This document shows, piece after piece, positions 1 through 6,328 of a stretch of 20,793 nucleotides of DNA (positions are counted from its first letter, which is position 1; each line of letters begins with the position of its first letter). The notes under the pieces are model-generated. The model was not told the DNA's origin and did no database searches. It saw only the letters and a list, made by a program, of their open reading frames with translations. Both the position numbers and the translations under genes were made by a program. Source of the DNA: CAZPLZ01 sp964587525 (lineage in GTDB: Bacteria; Oederibacteriota; CAKKQC01); contig CAZPLZ010000040.1 of assembly GCA_964587525.1 (NCBI GenBank), positions 1 through 20,793 on the forward strand. Direction: 5' to 3'.

Positions 1-92
1 AGCTCCGCACACATCACACGTGACCTCGCTAGGGTGTTTTGAATAGCACAACGTGCGTGTGCTGAATTGAAGTTTTGGAATCTCAAGAGAAG

Positions 93-911
93 CTACGTCA
101 CAGAGTTATCTCCTCCGACTGCGGATTCGGAGACATGATGGCTGTGGCGTAACGCGCTTCGGTAGTCTGAAAGATAGTGTACCAATGTAGTTGGAGTCCA
201 CATGGTAGTCGGAGCCGACACAGGATCAAAGCGGCGCTGACAAAAGCGACTCTGGCGAAAATATTTCTCTTTAAACAGCCTGCTCTTGGTGTTTTTATAA
301 CAACTTTTTCCGTTGAGAACAGCAGCTACCTCCTTTTGGAAAATGGTAGCGACCAAACGTCTATCCTCTGGGTGGCATTGCAAACTAGATTTAAGTGTTT
401 GAAGAAGTACGCTATGCTCGATTTTCAACTTTTCATCCTCAAGTAGTCGTTTGCATTTTCCCCTCCTAGTAGATGGGTGCAGAGCGTCCTGAGATTCCTT
501 TAAGCAACGTCGCCACCTTTCTACAGGGGTCTCTATTTTCCTGAGCTCCTTGTGCAGGACAATCAAAGCTTGGTCAAGTTTATTAGCTTGTTCAAATACG
601 CCTTTGGCCATCATCATAGCCATCACTCGCGAAAATTTGTCATGCGGATCGTTCCGAATCTCGCGAATTAGTCCACGGCCATCTACTCCTTTTGGTGGGC
701 GATGGCGAGCCCTAGGAACATTCGCACTCACGTCACGCCATGCCCTTTCTATGGGATTAAGCGGCGGGCCAGTAACGCGCCTTCGAATTAACTCTTGAAC
801 TTGAGCAGGTTGCTGATCAATCCGTCGCAATAAGTCGGTGAGACTTGTTGCGGCACGCGATTGGCTCACGGTTTTTTGTATTTTCGGCGATGGCCCTTCG
901 ATCCTTGCCAT
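93..911 (-). CDS. Hypothetical basic protein of putative mobile element
   Basis: I do not recognise this protein. The frame is open from 1025 down to 93, too long to be chance, and reads as a soluble, Arg/Lys-rich, mostly helical protein with no signal peptide or membrane segment. A segment with 'NPIERAWRDV' followed by a charged helical region is the most protein-like part. I chose the ATG at 911 (MARIEG) because an extended -10 motif (TGATATAAT, minus strand, 931-939) overlaps the upstream ATG at 932, which would therefore lie at or before the transcript start; 932 (MTTQKKD) remains possible. No strong Shine-Dalgarno is visible at either. The gene is divergent from the small RHH-like gene at 980 and lies in the integrase-containing island, so it is probably cargo or an accessory gene of that element. 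Function unknown. Confidence 0.55.
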   Translation of the reverse strand: MARIEGPSPKIQKTVSQSRAATSLTDLLRRIDQQPAQVQELIRRRVTGPPLNPIERAWRDVSANVPRARHRPPKGVDGRGLIREIRNDPHDKFSRVMAMMMAKGVFEQANKLDQALIVLHKELRKIETPVERWRRCLKESQDALHPSTRRGKCKRLLEDEKLKIEHSVLLQTLKSSLQCHPEDRRLVATIFQKEVAAVLNGKSCYKNTKSRLFKEKYFRQSRFCQRRFDPVSAPTTMWTPTTLVHYLSDYRSALRHSHHVSESAVGGDNSVT

Positions 912-930
912 GTCTTTTTTCTGTGTTGTC

Positions 931-939
931 ATTATATCA
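931..939 (-). promoter_or_regulatory. Extended -10 promoter motif for the divergent minus-strand gene
   Basis: Read on the minus strand the bases are TGATATAAT, a perfect TATAAT with the TGn extension that can compensate for a poor -35. No good TTGACA is present 16-18 nt upstream. The motif lies in the 48-bp divergent gap between the hypothetical gene and the RHH-like gene, where a small DNA-binding protein could act autogenously (inference). Confidence 0.4.
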
Positions 940-979
940 AGTGGATAGATTAAAAAATTCCACAATGGAGGAGAACGAC

Positions 980-1147
980 ATGACAAATAATGAAAAACCT
1001 CGTTGGTGTGTAATACGAGTTCCACGGGAGGTTTGGAAAAAGCTGAAGTTGGAAGCCGCCAGGAAAGAGAGAACTCTTGGGCAACTACTCACGGAACAAC
1101 TCGGCAGGGTTAAGCCAATACAACGGGGGGGAATGGAACGAGCGTGA
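980..1147 (+). CDS. Small ribbon-helix-helix-like DNA-binding protein
   Basis: A 55-residue protein starting MTNNEKPRW. The pattern is a short beta strand (CVIRVPREVW) followed by two amphipathic helices (KKLKLEAARKERT and LGQLLTEQL), the layout of Arc/CopG/MetJ-type ribbon-helix-helix repressors that dimerise through the strand. The start at 980 is supported by a strong Shine-Dalgarno (GGAGGAGAA) 4 nt upstream; an in-frame ATG at 965 (MEEND) would overlap that site and is less likely. It is divergently placed from the hypothetical gene at 93-911 and precedes the HTH/integrase cassette, so a role as element regulator is reasonable. Fold assignment is by pattern only. Confidence 0.6.
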   Translation: MTNNEKPRWCVIRVPREVWKKLKLEAARKERTLGQLLTEQLGRVKPIQRGGMERA

Positions 1148-1293
1148 AATTAAAAAACCCCGTACGGTATAGGGGCCGCGCCGGGGCTATAACGGAAACT
1201 GCACGTAAAGGATACCCAGCCCCACCGAAAGAGTCAACCCGGTATGGAGTGAGATCAGCTTGGTTTCGGTTCTGCACCACACCGGTGGCTTAG

Positions 1294-2043
1294 ATGGTCG
1301 GTCACCAATGGCATTATATTTGGAAGGTACCAACCCCCTTACTAAAGTCCGACCTTAGCACACACGAACGAATGGCTGTAATAGCGCTCCGTTCTCACGA
1401 TGGACCAAATAGCAAGGGTATATATCCTTCACTTGCCACAATTAAACAAGAAATTGGCTGCTCGCTCACTGGCGCCAGACGTGCCCTTGACGGGGCTGAA
1501 AGGAAAAAGTGGATCAAGCGGCACCCATCAAAGGGGAAATCGAACAGGTACACGTGGGTCCACCCTTGTCTCCTAGAAACAGGGTCTCTGTCTCTACGAA
1601 ACAGACCGAACCTCCAAACCCTGTCTCGTGGAGACACCAAACGAGATCCTAAGATTGAACGAGAACAAAGGAACGATGGAGTCGTTCCTGAGGTAAAGAT
1701 AAAACTCCCACATCAGCCAAAGCCAACACAGGAGCAGCAGGAACGCTTAAGGCGTCAGTTCAAGGCCAGTACTGGAAAGGTCTCCGCGCATGGTGGAAAA
1801 GCAGGCGTAAACGTGGCCGATAAGCTGTACAGTCTGCCCTCGGTGGAGAGAAGCCAACCGGTAGCCAAGCGCTTGTTATCCGTCCAGGAGGCCGCTCGGT
1901 ACCTCGATATGGCACCTGGGACTCTCTATAACTGGGCATCAGCCCGCCGGGTAACTACCGTGAAGATGGGGCGTTCTCTGAAGTTCGATATCCGAGATTT
2001 GGAGCGCATGATCGAGGAAAACCGCGCACTGGCGAGGACTTGA
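1294..2043 (+). CDS. Two-HTH DNA-binding protein (replication-initiator-like wHTH plus MerR/excisionase-type HTH)
   Basis: 249 residues. Residues about 10-85 ('LSTHERMAVIAL...IYPSLATIKQEIGCS...RRAL...W') match the winged-helix HTH_36 type found at the N terminus of many phage and plasmid replication proteins. Residues about 95-185 are hydrophilic, low in structure and rich in K/Q/E. Residues about 190-245 ('LLSVQEAARYLDMAPGTLYNWASARRV') match the HTH_17 excisionase/MerR-like domain, including the typical DLERMIEENR ending. It could bind two sites or bridge DNA; replication initiation or directionality control are both possible. Its TGA overlaps the first possible TTG start of the next gene, so the cassette is translationally coupled. 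A weak Shine-Dalgarno (GGTGG) precedes the ATG. Confidence 0.6.
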   Translation: MVGHQWHYIWKVPTPLLKSDLSTHERMAVIALRSHDGPNSKGIYPSLATIKQEIGCSLTGARRALDGAERKKWIKRHPSKGKSNRYTWVHPCLLETGSLSLRNRPNLQTLSRGDTKRDPKIEREQRNDGVVPEVKIKLPHQPKPTQEQQERLRRQFKASTGKVSAHGGKAGVNVADKLYSLPSVERSQPVAKRLLSVQEAARYLDMAPGTLYNWASARRVTTVKMGRSLKFDIRDLERMIEENRALART

Positions 2044-2048
2044 CAGGA

Positions 2049-2291
2049 ATGGTACTAAGTGAGACAATACGATACGAAATGACGAAAGGCCGCATTTACA
2101 ATGCCTCTGAAGCTGGAAAGTTGTTAGGGGTGGGGCGGGCAACGCTGTACAGGTGGATAAAAAAGGGTTGGGTTAATGACGTGTCGCACGATTATAAGGG
2201 TGATCGTATTTTTACTGCGGCTGATGTCAAGCGTATTCGTGCCTGGAAGAATATGATCTATCCAGCAAAAAAGGGCGGGAGAAAAAGGTGA
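2049..2291 (+). CDS. Excisionase/MerR-like helix-turn-helix protein
   Basis: 80 residues from the ATG at 2049 (MVLSETIRYEM). The core 'IYNASEAGKLLGVGRATLYRWIKKGWV' is a classic winged HTH_17/excisionase domain, followed by a short wing and 'FTAADVKRIRAWK'. The frame opens upstream at a TTG (2040) overlapping the preceding stop, and a further ATG exists at 2079; I prefer 2049 because GAGG lies about 11 nt upstream. The stop codon TGA overlaps the GTG start of the integrase. Small HTH proteins just before a tyrosine recombinase are commonly recombination directionality factors (Xis), which is the most likely role here (inference from context). Confidence 0.65.
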   Translation: MVLSETIRYEMTKGRIYNASEAGKLLGVGRATLYRWIKKGWVNDVSHDYKGDRIFTAADVKRIRAWKNMIYPAKKGGRKR

Positions 2292-3397
2292 TAAATCAAA
2301 TTTATAAGCGCGGGCGCATCTGGTACGCCGATTACACAGATCCCCAGACACGCACACGTAAGCGGATCGCTGTAGGACCCAGCAAGCACGATGCCCTGAG
2401 TGTAATTGCCAAAGCTAGATCGCAGATGGTCGAAGGGAAGTTTTTTGACGTTAAAAAGACACCTTCGATTACATTCGAGGATTTTGTGTCGGAATACCTG
2501 ACTTGGGCAAAAGCCAACAAAAAAACGTGGATGACGGATGCGTTGTACTTGCGACGGTTCTGTCGTGAATGGCCTGGAAAACTCCTTCGTGAGATCACGC
2601 TGTATCTCATCGAGCAGTACAAGGCCAAGCGCAGCCAGGAACATCACCATCGTGCGAATCGCCTCATTACGGGCCACACGATCAACCATGAACTCGCTTG
2701 CCTGAAGGCGGTGTTCAATAAGGCGGTGGCTTGGGAGAAAGCCCAGGCTAACCCGGTGCAAGGTATTAAGTTTTACAAGGTGGATCATCTGGGTCTGAGC
2801 CGCTACCTGTCATTGCAGGAAATAGACACGCTGCTTAAGGCTTGCCAAGAGACTACCGCGCATCTCTGGGCAGTTGTCATGCTGGCCCTGCAGACCGGCC
2901 TGCGCAGAGGGGAGCTTCTGGCGCTCAAATGGGCCGATGTGGACTATAAAGCCAACGTGCTCCACGTGCGCCAGTCAAAATCGGGCAAATCCAGGGCTAT
3001 CCCTTTGAACGAGCAAGCCCTAGAAGCTCTGCGGGCCTGTGTGACCGTTCAACGGCTGCTGGAGGCCCATGAGAGCCCCTATGTGTTCTGTAAGGCGAGC
3101 GGGGAGCCCTTTGTGAACATTAAACGCAGCTTCATGCGGGCGTGCCGTGTGGCGGGGATCAAGCAGTTTCGTTTTCATGATTTGCGGCATACCTTTGCTA
3201 GTCATTTGGCTATAGGGGGAGTGTCCCTCTACAAAATCAGCCAACTGCTGGGGCACAAGTCCACGGAAATGACCATGCGATATGCAAAGCTGAGCCCGGA
3301 TACAATGGCTCAGGCAGTGACGGACATCTACGGTATGGCACAAATCTGGCACAATCCGACCTCTGGCCAGGTGGTGGATCGCAAAAAGGTAGAATAA
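2288..3397 (+). CDS. Tyrosine recombinase / phage-type integrase
   Basis: 369 residues, a normal integrase length. The N-terminal part (about 1-55) is an arm-type DNA-binding region ('IYKRGRIWYADYTDP'). Residues about 60-165 form the core-binding SAM-like domain, and about 172-345 the catalytic domain. All catalytic residues are visible: Arg206 in TGLRRGEL, Lys231, His297-x-x-Arg300 in HDLRH, His323 in LLGHKS and nucleophile Tyr332 in MRYAKLSP. The GTG start overlaps the previous stop and has a Shine-Dalgarno (GGGAGAA) just upstream. The gene ends 8 nt before tRNA-Pro(GGG), so that tRNA is the likely attachment locus. The protein should integrate and excise the element lying to the left. Confidence 0.93.
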   Translation: MINQIYKRGRIWYADYTDPQTRTRKRIAVGPSKHDALSVIAKARSQMVEGKFFDVKKTPSITFEDFVSEYLTWAKANKKTWMTDALYLRRFCREWPGKLLREITLYLIEQYKAKRSQEHHHRANRLITGHTINHELACLKAVFNKAVAWEKAQANPVQGIKFYKVDHLGLSRYLSLQEIDTLLKACQETTAHLWAVVMLALQTGLRRGELLALKWADVDYKANVLHVRQSKSGKSRAIPLNEQALEALRACVTVQRLLEAHESPYVFCKASGEPFVNIKRSFMRACRVAGIKQFRFHDLRHTFASHLAIGGVSLYKISQLLGHKSTEMTMRYAKLSPDTMAQAVTDIYGMAQIWHNPTSGQVVDRKKVE

Positions 3398-3405
3398 ATC
3401 ATATT

Positions 3406-3479
3406 CGGGGCGTAGCGCAGCCAGGTAGCGCACTCGCTTGGGGTGCGAGTGGTCCCCGGTTCAAATCCGGGCGCCCCGA
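3406..3479 (+). tRNA. tRNA-Pro (anticodon GGG)
   Basis: A complete 74-nt cloverleaf without encoded CCA. The acceptor CGGGGCG (3406-3412) pairs with CGCCCCG (3472-3478). The D stem is GCGC/GCGC. Anticodon stem CTCGC/GCGAG (3433-3437, 3445-3449) encloses loop TTGGGGT with anticodon GGG at 3440-3442. T stem CCCGG/CCGGG encloses TTCAAAT. The discriminator is A. It starts 8 nt after the integrase stop and ends 10 nt before the glycosyltransferase start. A TAGAAT hexamer at 3390-3395, overlapping the end of the integrase, could serve as its -10, but no -35 is evident. Confidence 0.95.
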
Positions 3480-3489
3480 TGCTTGTTAA

Positions 3490-4194
3490 ATGAGACCTTT
3501 GATTGTTATTCCCACATACAACGAGCGGAAGAACCTTCAAATACTGGTGCCACAGATATTCAAGGCTGCACCAAAGGCCTCTATTTTGGTGGTGGATGAT
3601 GCTTCTCCGGATGGGACCGCCTGGTTCGCGCGGCGGATGGCACGTCAGTATCCTCGGCGAATCTATGTGCTTCGTCGGACAGAAAAACGGGGATTGGGGA
3701 GTGCGTATGTCGCAGGGTTTAGGCATGCCCTCCTGTCAACAGGGTTTGATCCAATCATCCAGATGGACGCAGATGGCTCCCATGATCCATCTGCTCTGCC
3801 TGTGTTCTTGCAAGCACTCAAGCGAGTCGATGTCGTGGTTGGTTCCAGGTATTTTCACGGGCTTAGGGTTATCAACTGGCCTTGGAGTCGCGTGTTCCTC
3901 AGCCTGGCAGCAAATTGGTATGCCAAGGTGGTTACGGGAGTCCCAATCACCGATTTGACAAGCGGGTATAACGGTTGGAGGCGTCGCATCTTGAAGCGCG
4001 TGCATCTGGATCAGCTCAGGTGCAACGGGTATGCGTTTCAGATAGAGCTGAAATATCTTTGTCACCGAATGGGCGCTCGTATTAGGGAAGTGCCGATCAT
4101 CTTCGCTGGCCGGGTGGAAGGGGAGTCCAAACTTTCACGATCAGTTGTTTTCGAAGCCGTTTGGGCCGTGTGGCGGATGAGATTTATTTCCTAA
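3490..4194 (+). CDS. GT2 glycosyltransferase, polyprenol-phosphate mannosyltransferase (DPM1)-like
   Basis: 234 residues, cytosolic, matching the short DPM1-like branch of glycosyltransferase family 2, which transfers a sugar from a nucleotide sugar to polyprenyl phosphate at the inner membrane face. Motifs in order: IPTYNER (7-13), VVDDASPDGT (34-43), the metal-binding DADGSHDP (93-100), GSRY (118-121) and GRVEGESKLS (207-216) near the C terminus. Unlike many bacterial relatives it has no GtrA-like or C-terminal membrane domain. The ATG lies only 10 nt after tRNA-Pro(GGG) with no Shine-Dalgarno and no room for a promoter, so it is probably read through from the tRNA. It converges with vapC, 9 nt away. 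Sugar specificity (mannose versus glucose or other) cannot be read from sequence. Confidence 0.88.
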   Translation: MRPLIVIPTYNERKNLQILVPQIFKAAPKASILVVDDASPDGTAWFARRMARQYPRRIYVLRRTEKRGLGSAYVAGFRHALLSTGFDPIIQMDADGSHDPSALPVFLQALKRVDVVVGSRYFHGLRVINWPWSRVFLSLAANWYAKVVTGVPITDLTSGYNGWRRRILKRVHLDQLRCNGYAFQIELKYLCHRMGARIREVPIIFAGRVEGESKLSRSVVFEAVWAVWRMRFIS

Positions 4195-4203
4195 TGAACA
4201 GGG

Positions 4204-4593
4204 TTAGACAGAGTGTTCTCGAAGAGGAGACACCTTTGCCAAAAGGGGATAATCACGATCTCGGTGAAGTATGGTGAGGTTGTGGCGTAAAGCGCAGGCC
4301 GCAATTAAACAATCGATAGAAGAACGGATCGCTAGCCCGCGATGGCGCGCGATGCGGTAAAGAGAGACTGCTTCCTCAAAAACGGCTACCGTGAGAGGAG
4401 ATTCTACGATCTGGAGAGATAACATTGACTCCCTCGCGTGGCGAAAGGCGTCCTCGTTCCGAAATCCTTGCAGGACCTCTTGCAAGATAGGCAGGCAAAT
4501 GACGATGTCATCAAAGTTTATTAGTTTTTCCAAACTTAGTGGATGACGCCTTTTGAACGTTTCAATCCATATCGAAGTATCAACGAGAACCAA
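4204..4593 (-). CDS. vapC: VapC-type PIN-domain ribonuclease toxin
   Basis: 129 residues, standard VapC length. The acidic PIN residues are visible: Asp5 in MVLVDTSIW, Glu at about 39 in 'LPILQEVLQGF', Asp94 in 'RSSIDCLIAACAL' and the terminal acidic cluster 'HRDRDY' (about 110-115). VapC toxins are Mg2+-dependent RNases that cleave tRNA or rRNA and stop translation; the cognate VapB neutralises them. The start is TTG at 4593, two nt after the antitoxin stop and without its own Shine-Dalgarno, so translation is coupled to vapB. The pair sits between two tRNA-Pro genes. Target RNA unknown. Confidence 0.88.
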   Translation of the reverse strand: MVLVDTSIWIETFKRRHPLSLEKLINFDDIVICLPILQEVLQGFRNEDAFRHARESMLSLQIVESPLTVAVFEEAVSLYRIARHRGLAIRSSIDCLIAACALRHNLTILHRDRDYPLLAKVSPLREHSV

Positions 4594-4595
4594 TG

Positions 4596-4820
4596 TTAGT
4601 GAGATAGGCGAGAACGGCGTTTCGGCCGGTCTTTCCTCATGGTAACGAGATTTCCCTCCCAGAGACCCGACCCGGCAAGTTCGAGGATGCGTCTAGCCTT
4701 GATCCTCTTGACGAAATTCTGGAGAGCCATTCCTACTGTTTTGGAGTAGGTTTTTGCACCAGAGAGGCTGGTCGCTTCCGCGAGAAGATTTTCATCAAGC
4801 ACAAGATTTGTACGTTTCAT
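4596..4820 (-). CDS. vapB: VapB-type antitoxin
   Basis: 74 residues from MKRTNLVLDENLLAEA. The N terminus 'TNLVLDENLLAEATSLSGAKTYSKTVGMALQNFV' is the VapB antitoxin family pattern (beta strand plus two helices, ribbon-helix-helix dimer). The C-terminal 'LAGSGLWEGNL' matches the usual toxin-binding tail with its conserved G-x-W. I chose 4820 because a promoter (-35 TTGACT 4851-4856, 18-nt spacer, -10 TATAGT 4827-4832) would start transcription at about the A of this ATG, giving a leaderless message. An upstream ATG at 4835 (MYSIHMKRT) has a good GAGGA site but would lie upstream of that transcript start. Autoregulation through the operator over the -10 is expected. Confidence 0.85.
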   Translation of the reverse strand: MKRTNLVLDENLLAEATSLSGAKTYSKTVGMALQNFVKRIKARRILELAGSGLWEGNLVTMRKDRPKRRSRLSH

Positions 4821-4821
4821 G

Positions 4822-4856
4822 TGTATACTATACATCAGGGTCCTCGAGTGAGTCAA
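4822..4856 (-). promoter_or_regulatory. vapBC promoter with palindromic operator
   Basis: On the minus strand, TTGACT (4851-4856) and TATAGT (4827-4832) are separated by 18 nt. The 13-bp near-perfect palindrome TGTATACTATACA (4822-4834) covers the -10. In VapBC systems the VapB dimer or VapBC complex binds such a palindrome to repress its own operon; that role here is inferred. Confidence 0.65.
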
Positions 4857-4890
4857 GCACGAAGGGGGATATCGGTCATCTTTGCGGGGC

Positions 4891-4919
4891 TTAACAAGGA
4901 CATGCGGATTCGATAGAAT
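4891..4919 (+). promoter_or_regulatory. Promoter of tRNA-Pro(CGG) and downstream genes
   Basis: TTAACA (4891-4896) and TAGAAT (4914-4919) are separated by exactly 17 nt, close to the sigma-70 consensus. Transcription would start near 4926, about 11 nt before the tRNA. No other promoter is visible before the protein genes at 5029 and 5815, so this one probably drives all three. Confidence 0.6.
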
Positions 4920-4936
4920 ATACTTGTCATTTTGAG

Positions 4937-5009
4937 CGGGGCGTAGCGCAGCTGGCAGCGCGCTTGGTTCGGGACCAAGAGGCCCCCGGTTCGAATCCGG
5001 GCGCCCCGA
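4937..5009 (+). tRNA. tRNA-Pro (anticodon CGG)
   Basis: A complete 73-nt cloverleaf without encoded CCA. Acceptor CGGGGCG pairs with CGCCCCG (5002-5008). D stem is GCGC/GCGC. Anticodon stem CTTGG/CCAAG encloses TTCGGGA with anticodon CGG at 4970-4972. T stem CCCGG/CCGGG encloses TTCGAAT. The acceptor and T arms are nearly identical to the tRNA-Pro(GGG) at 3406, but the anticodon arm is distinct, so this is a separate isoacceptor and not an att duplicate. Confidence 0.95.
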
Positions 5010-5028
5010 GTTTTAGTACAGTAGGAGC

Positions 5029-5796
5029 ATGCGTCGTTGTGAAAGGCTCCTGGCTGCCGCGCTGGCGGCTGCTACGGTAGCTTCGTCGGGCTCTGGTGTT
5101 GCCGAGATCAGGGAGTTCCCAGGACTGACAAGACACGGCCCCAGTGGTTTGGTCCTTGTGCCTACGGGCCACGTTATTAGGCCGAATTGGTACGCTGTGG
5201 GTCTACATCGCGGCGTCTTGAAGGCTAATTACGGCATACTGGGTTACGCGGAAGTTGGAGTGACCCTTCCTGATCTTTTTGATAAGGAGAATTTCAGTCT
5301 CAGCCTCTGGGATAATAAAACAGTCTTGTTTGTTAAGGTTGGTCATAAAATTTCCCCTGAAAATTGGTGGGTGCCTAGTCTGGCTGCTGGTGCAGAAAAT
5401 TCACTTCGAAGGTCAGCTGAAACGCTATATTTTACCGGTACCTGGGGCCGGAAAGTCGGTGCGTGGCCTGTTGAGGCTACTGTGGGTGCCGGCACTGGCC
5501 TGTTCTCCAAGAGACTTTTTGTTGGTATTGGCTTTATTCCACAAACGCTTTTTGGAAACTCCCTGAAATTTATTGGCGAATATGCTGGCCAAAAAGCTGA
5601 TATTGGTGCACGATTTGCGTTGTCAAAAAACCTTCGTTTGGATTTTGTCATCCTGGTAGATGCCTACGATGAGGATAGGCAACGGTGGAATCTCAAGTTG
5701 GAACGTGGGCTGCTGGGCGCAAGCAAGGTGTCACATGCCAATTGGAAAAATTTATGGTTTAAAAAGCCAACAAAGCGGGAAAAAACTCGTAATTGA
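5029..5796 (+). CDS. Secreted outer-membrane beta-barrel-like protein (YjbH-like?)
   Basis: 255 residues. The N terminus (about 1-25, MRRCERLLAAALAAATVASS...GVA) is a Sec-type signal peptide. The rest alternates short strands with glycine and aromatic turns ('GPSGLVLVPTGHVIRPNWYAVGLHRG', 'GILGYAEVGVTL', 'VEATVGAGTGLF', 'IGARFALSKNLRLDFVILVDAY'), as in small outer-membrane barrels. The 'G-x-x-P-T' and later 'E...E' barrel pattern recalls the YjbH/exopolysaccharide-export barrel group, but I am not sure of the family. The ATG begins 19 nt after tRNA-Pro(CGG) with AGGAG almost abutting it, an unusually short spacing, and there is no alternative in-frame start nearby. acyP follows 18 nt later. 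A role in envelope or surface polysaccharide is only suggested. Confidence 0.7.
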   Translation: MRRCERLLAAALAAATVASSGSGVAEIREFPGLTRHGPSGLVLVPTGHVIRPNWYAVGLHRGVLKANYGILGYAEVGVTLPDLFDKENFSLSLWDNKTVLFVKVGHKISPENWWVPSLAAGAENSLRRSAETLYFTGTWGRKVGAWPVEATVGAGTGLFSKRLFVGIGFIPQTLFGNSLKFIGEYAGQKADIGARFALSKNLRLDFVILVDAYDEDRQRWNLKLERGLLGASKVSHANWKNLWFKKPTKREKTRN

Positions 5797-5814
5797 GCTT
5801 GAGATCTAGAACTA

Positions 5815-6096
5815 GTGAACGCAGCTTTTAAGGCCATTGTACGCGGGGGAGTGCAAGGGGTAGGATTTCGCTGGTTTGTGCAAGGAGAAGCGGACCGCTT
5901 AGGTCTGGTAGGGGGAGTGAGGAATCTCCGGGACGGCACCTTGGAAGTCATCGCAGAGGGGTCTCAGGACCGGCTTGTGCAGCTTGGCCGAAGCCTCAGG
6001 AAAGGTCCAATGGGGTCAAACGTAGCCGACGTTGAGGTTCATTGGGAGGGTCCATCAGGGCAATACCGTGAGTTTGAAATTTGGTCATCTAGGTAG
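5815..6096 (+). CDS. acyP: Acylphosphatase
   Basis: 93 residues, the usual length. The signature 'VRGGVQGVGFRWFVQGEA' carries catalytic Arg19 and the phosphate loop, and 'GGVRNLRDGTLEVIAEG' carries catalytic Asn37. The enzyme hydrolyses acyl phosphates such as carbamoyl phosphate and acetyl phosphate in the cytoplasm. Start is GTG at 5815, 18 nt after the barrel-protein stop, with only a weak purine stretch upstream. It is probably the last gene of the transcript beginning at tRNA-Pro(CGG); a hairpin with a short T run follows at 6109-6130. Confidence 0.92.
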   Translation: MNAAFKAIVRGGVQGVGFRWFVQGEADRLGLVGGVRNLRDGTLEVIAEGSQDRLVQLGRSLRKGPMGSNVADVEVHWEGPSGQYREFEIWSSR

Positions 6097-6102
6097 GCTT
6101 AC

Positions 6103-6149
6103 GGCCGGTGCCACCAAAGGTGGCAATTTTAAGTTATGGGGTACCATCC
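6103..6149 (+). repeat. Dispersed hairpin repeat, copy 1
   Basis: 47-bp unit beginning GGCCGGTGCCACC, containing the hairpin at 6109-6125, and ending ATGGGGTACCATCC. Ungapped, it matches copy 2 at 16133-16179 in 42 of 47 positions by eye; the differences all lie in the AT-rich spacer. The second hairpin that follows copies 2 and 3 is missing here. Confidence 0.85.
6109..6130 (+). terminator. Possible rho-independent terminator after acyP
   Basis: Perfect 7-bp hairpin TGCCACC-AAA-GGTGGCA followed by ATTTT, 13 nt after the acyP stop. The T run is short. The same hairpin is part of a dispersed repeat whose other copy at 16139-16155 lacks the T run, so termination may be a secondary use of a repeat. 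Confidence 0.4.
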
Positions 6150-6263
6150 AATTATTTCATCCATTTTACAGCACTTTGCAACATATTAACATAAGAATTA
6201 TTATTGGCACTGAAACAAAGTCGTCCGGACGCGACCTGAACACACCGCGACTCCGATCGGCCA

Positions 6264-6328
6264 TTGCGCCGAAGGCGCAACCTCTAAACTATGGGGTATC
6301 ATCGCTGCCGGGCGCGCTCCTGCGCGCC
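6264..6328 (+). repeat. Dispersed hairpin repeat, divergent copy 3
   Basis: Same architecture with a different stem: TTGCGCC-GAA-GGCGCAA (6264-6280), a 10-nt spacer, then ATGGGGTATCATC (6291-6303), then a second hairpin GGCGCGC-TCCT-GCGCGCC (6311-6328). The sequences just outside, CGATCGGCCA (6254-6263) and CGGTCGGCCA (6332-6341), match at 9 of 10 positions and may be a target duplication. Stem bases differ from copies 1 and 2 but pairing is kept, which points to a conserved structure. Confidence 0.6.

Noticed and set aside
1..92. Imperfect inverted sequence (GCACACATCACACG and CGTGCGTGTGC) at the window edge
   Set aside because: The pairing is broken by mismatches and there is no partner repeat in the window; it could be an element end, but nothing supports it.
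177..798. Plus-strand open frames opposite the unknown minus-strand gene
   Set aside because: They have no start signals and no family pattern; the minus-strand frame is much longer and more protein-like.
1160..1195. Hairpin-like TATAG...CTATA with GC-rich core before the two-HTH gene
   Set aside because: Only five outer pairs hold and there is no T run, so it is too weak to call a terminator or attenuator.
3406..5009. The two tRNA-Pro genes as attL/attR of an island carrying the glycosyltransferase and vapBC
   Set aside because: They share acceptor and T arms but have different anticodon arms and D loops, so they are two isoacceptors, not one gene duplicated by integration.
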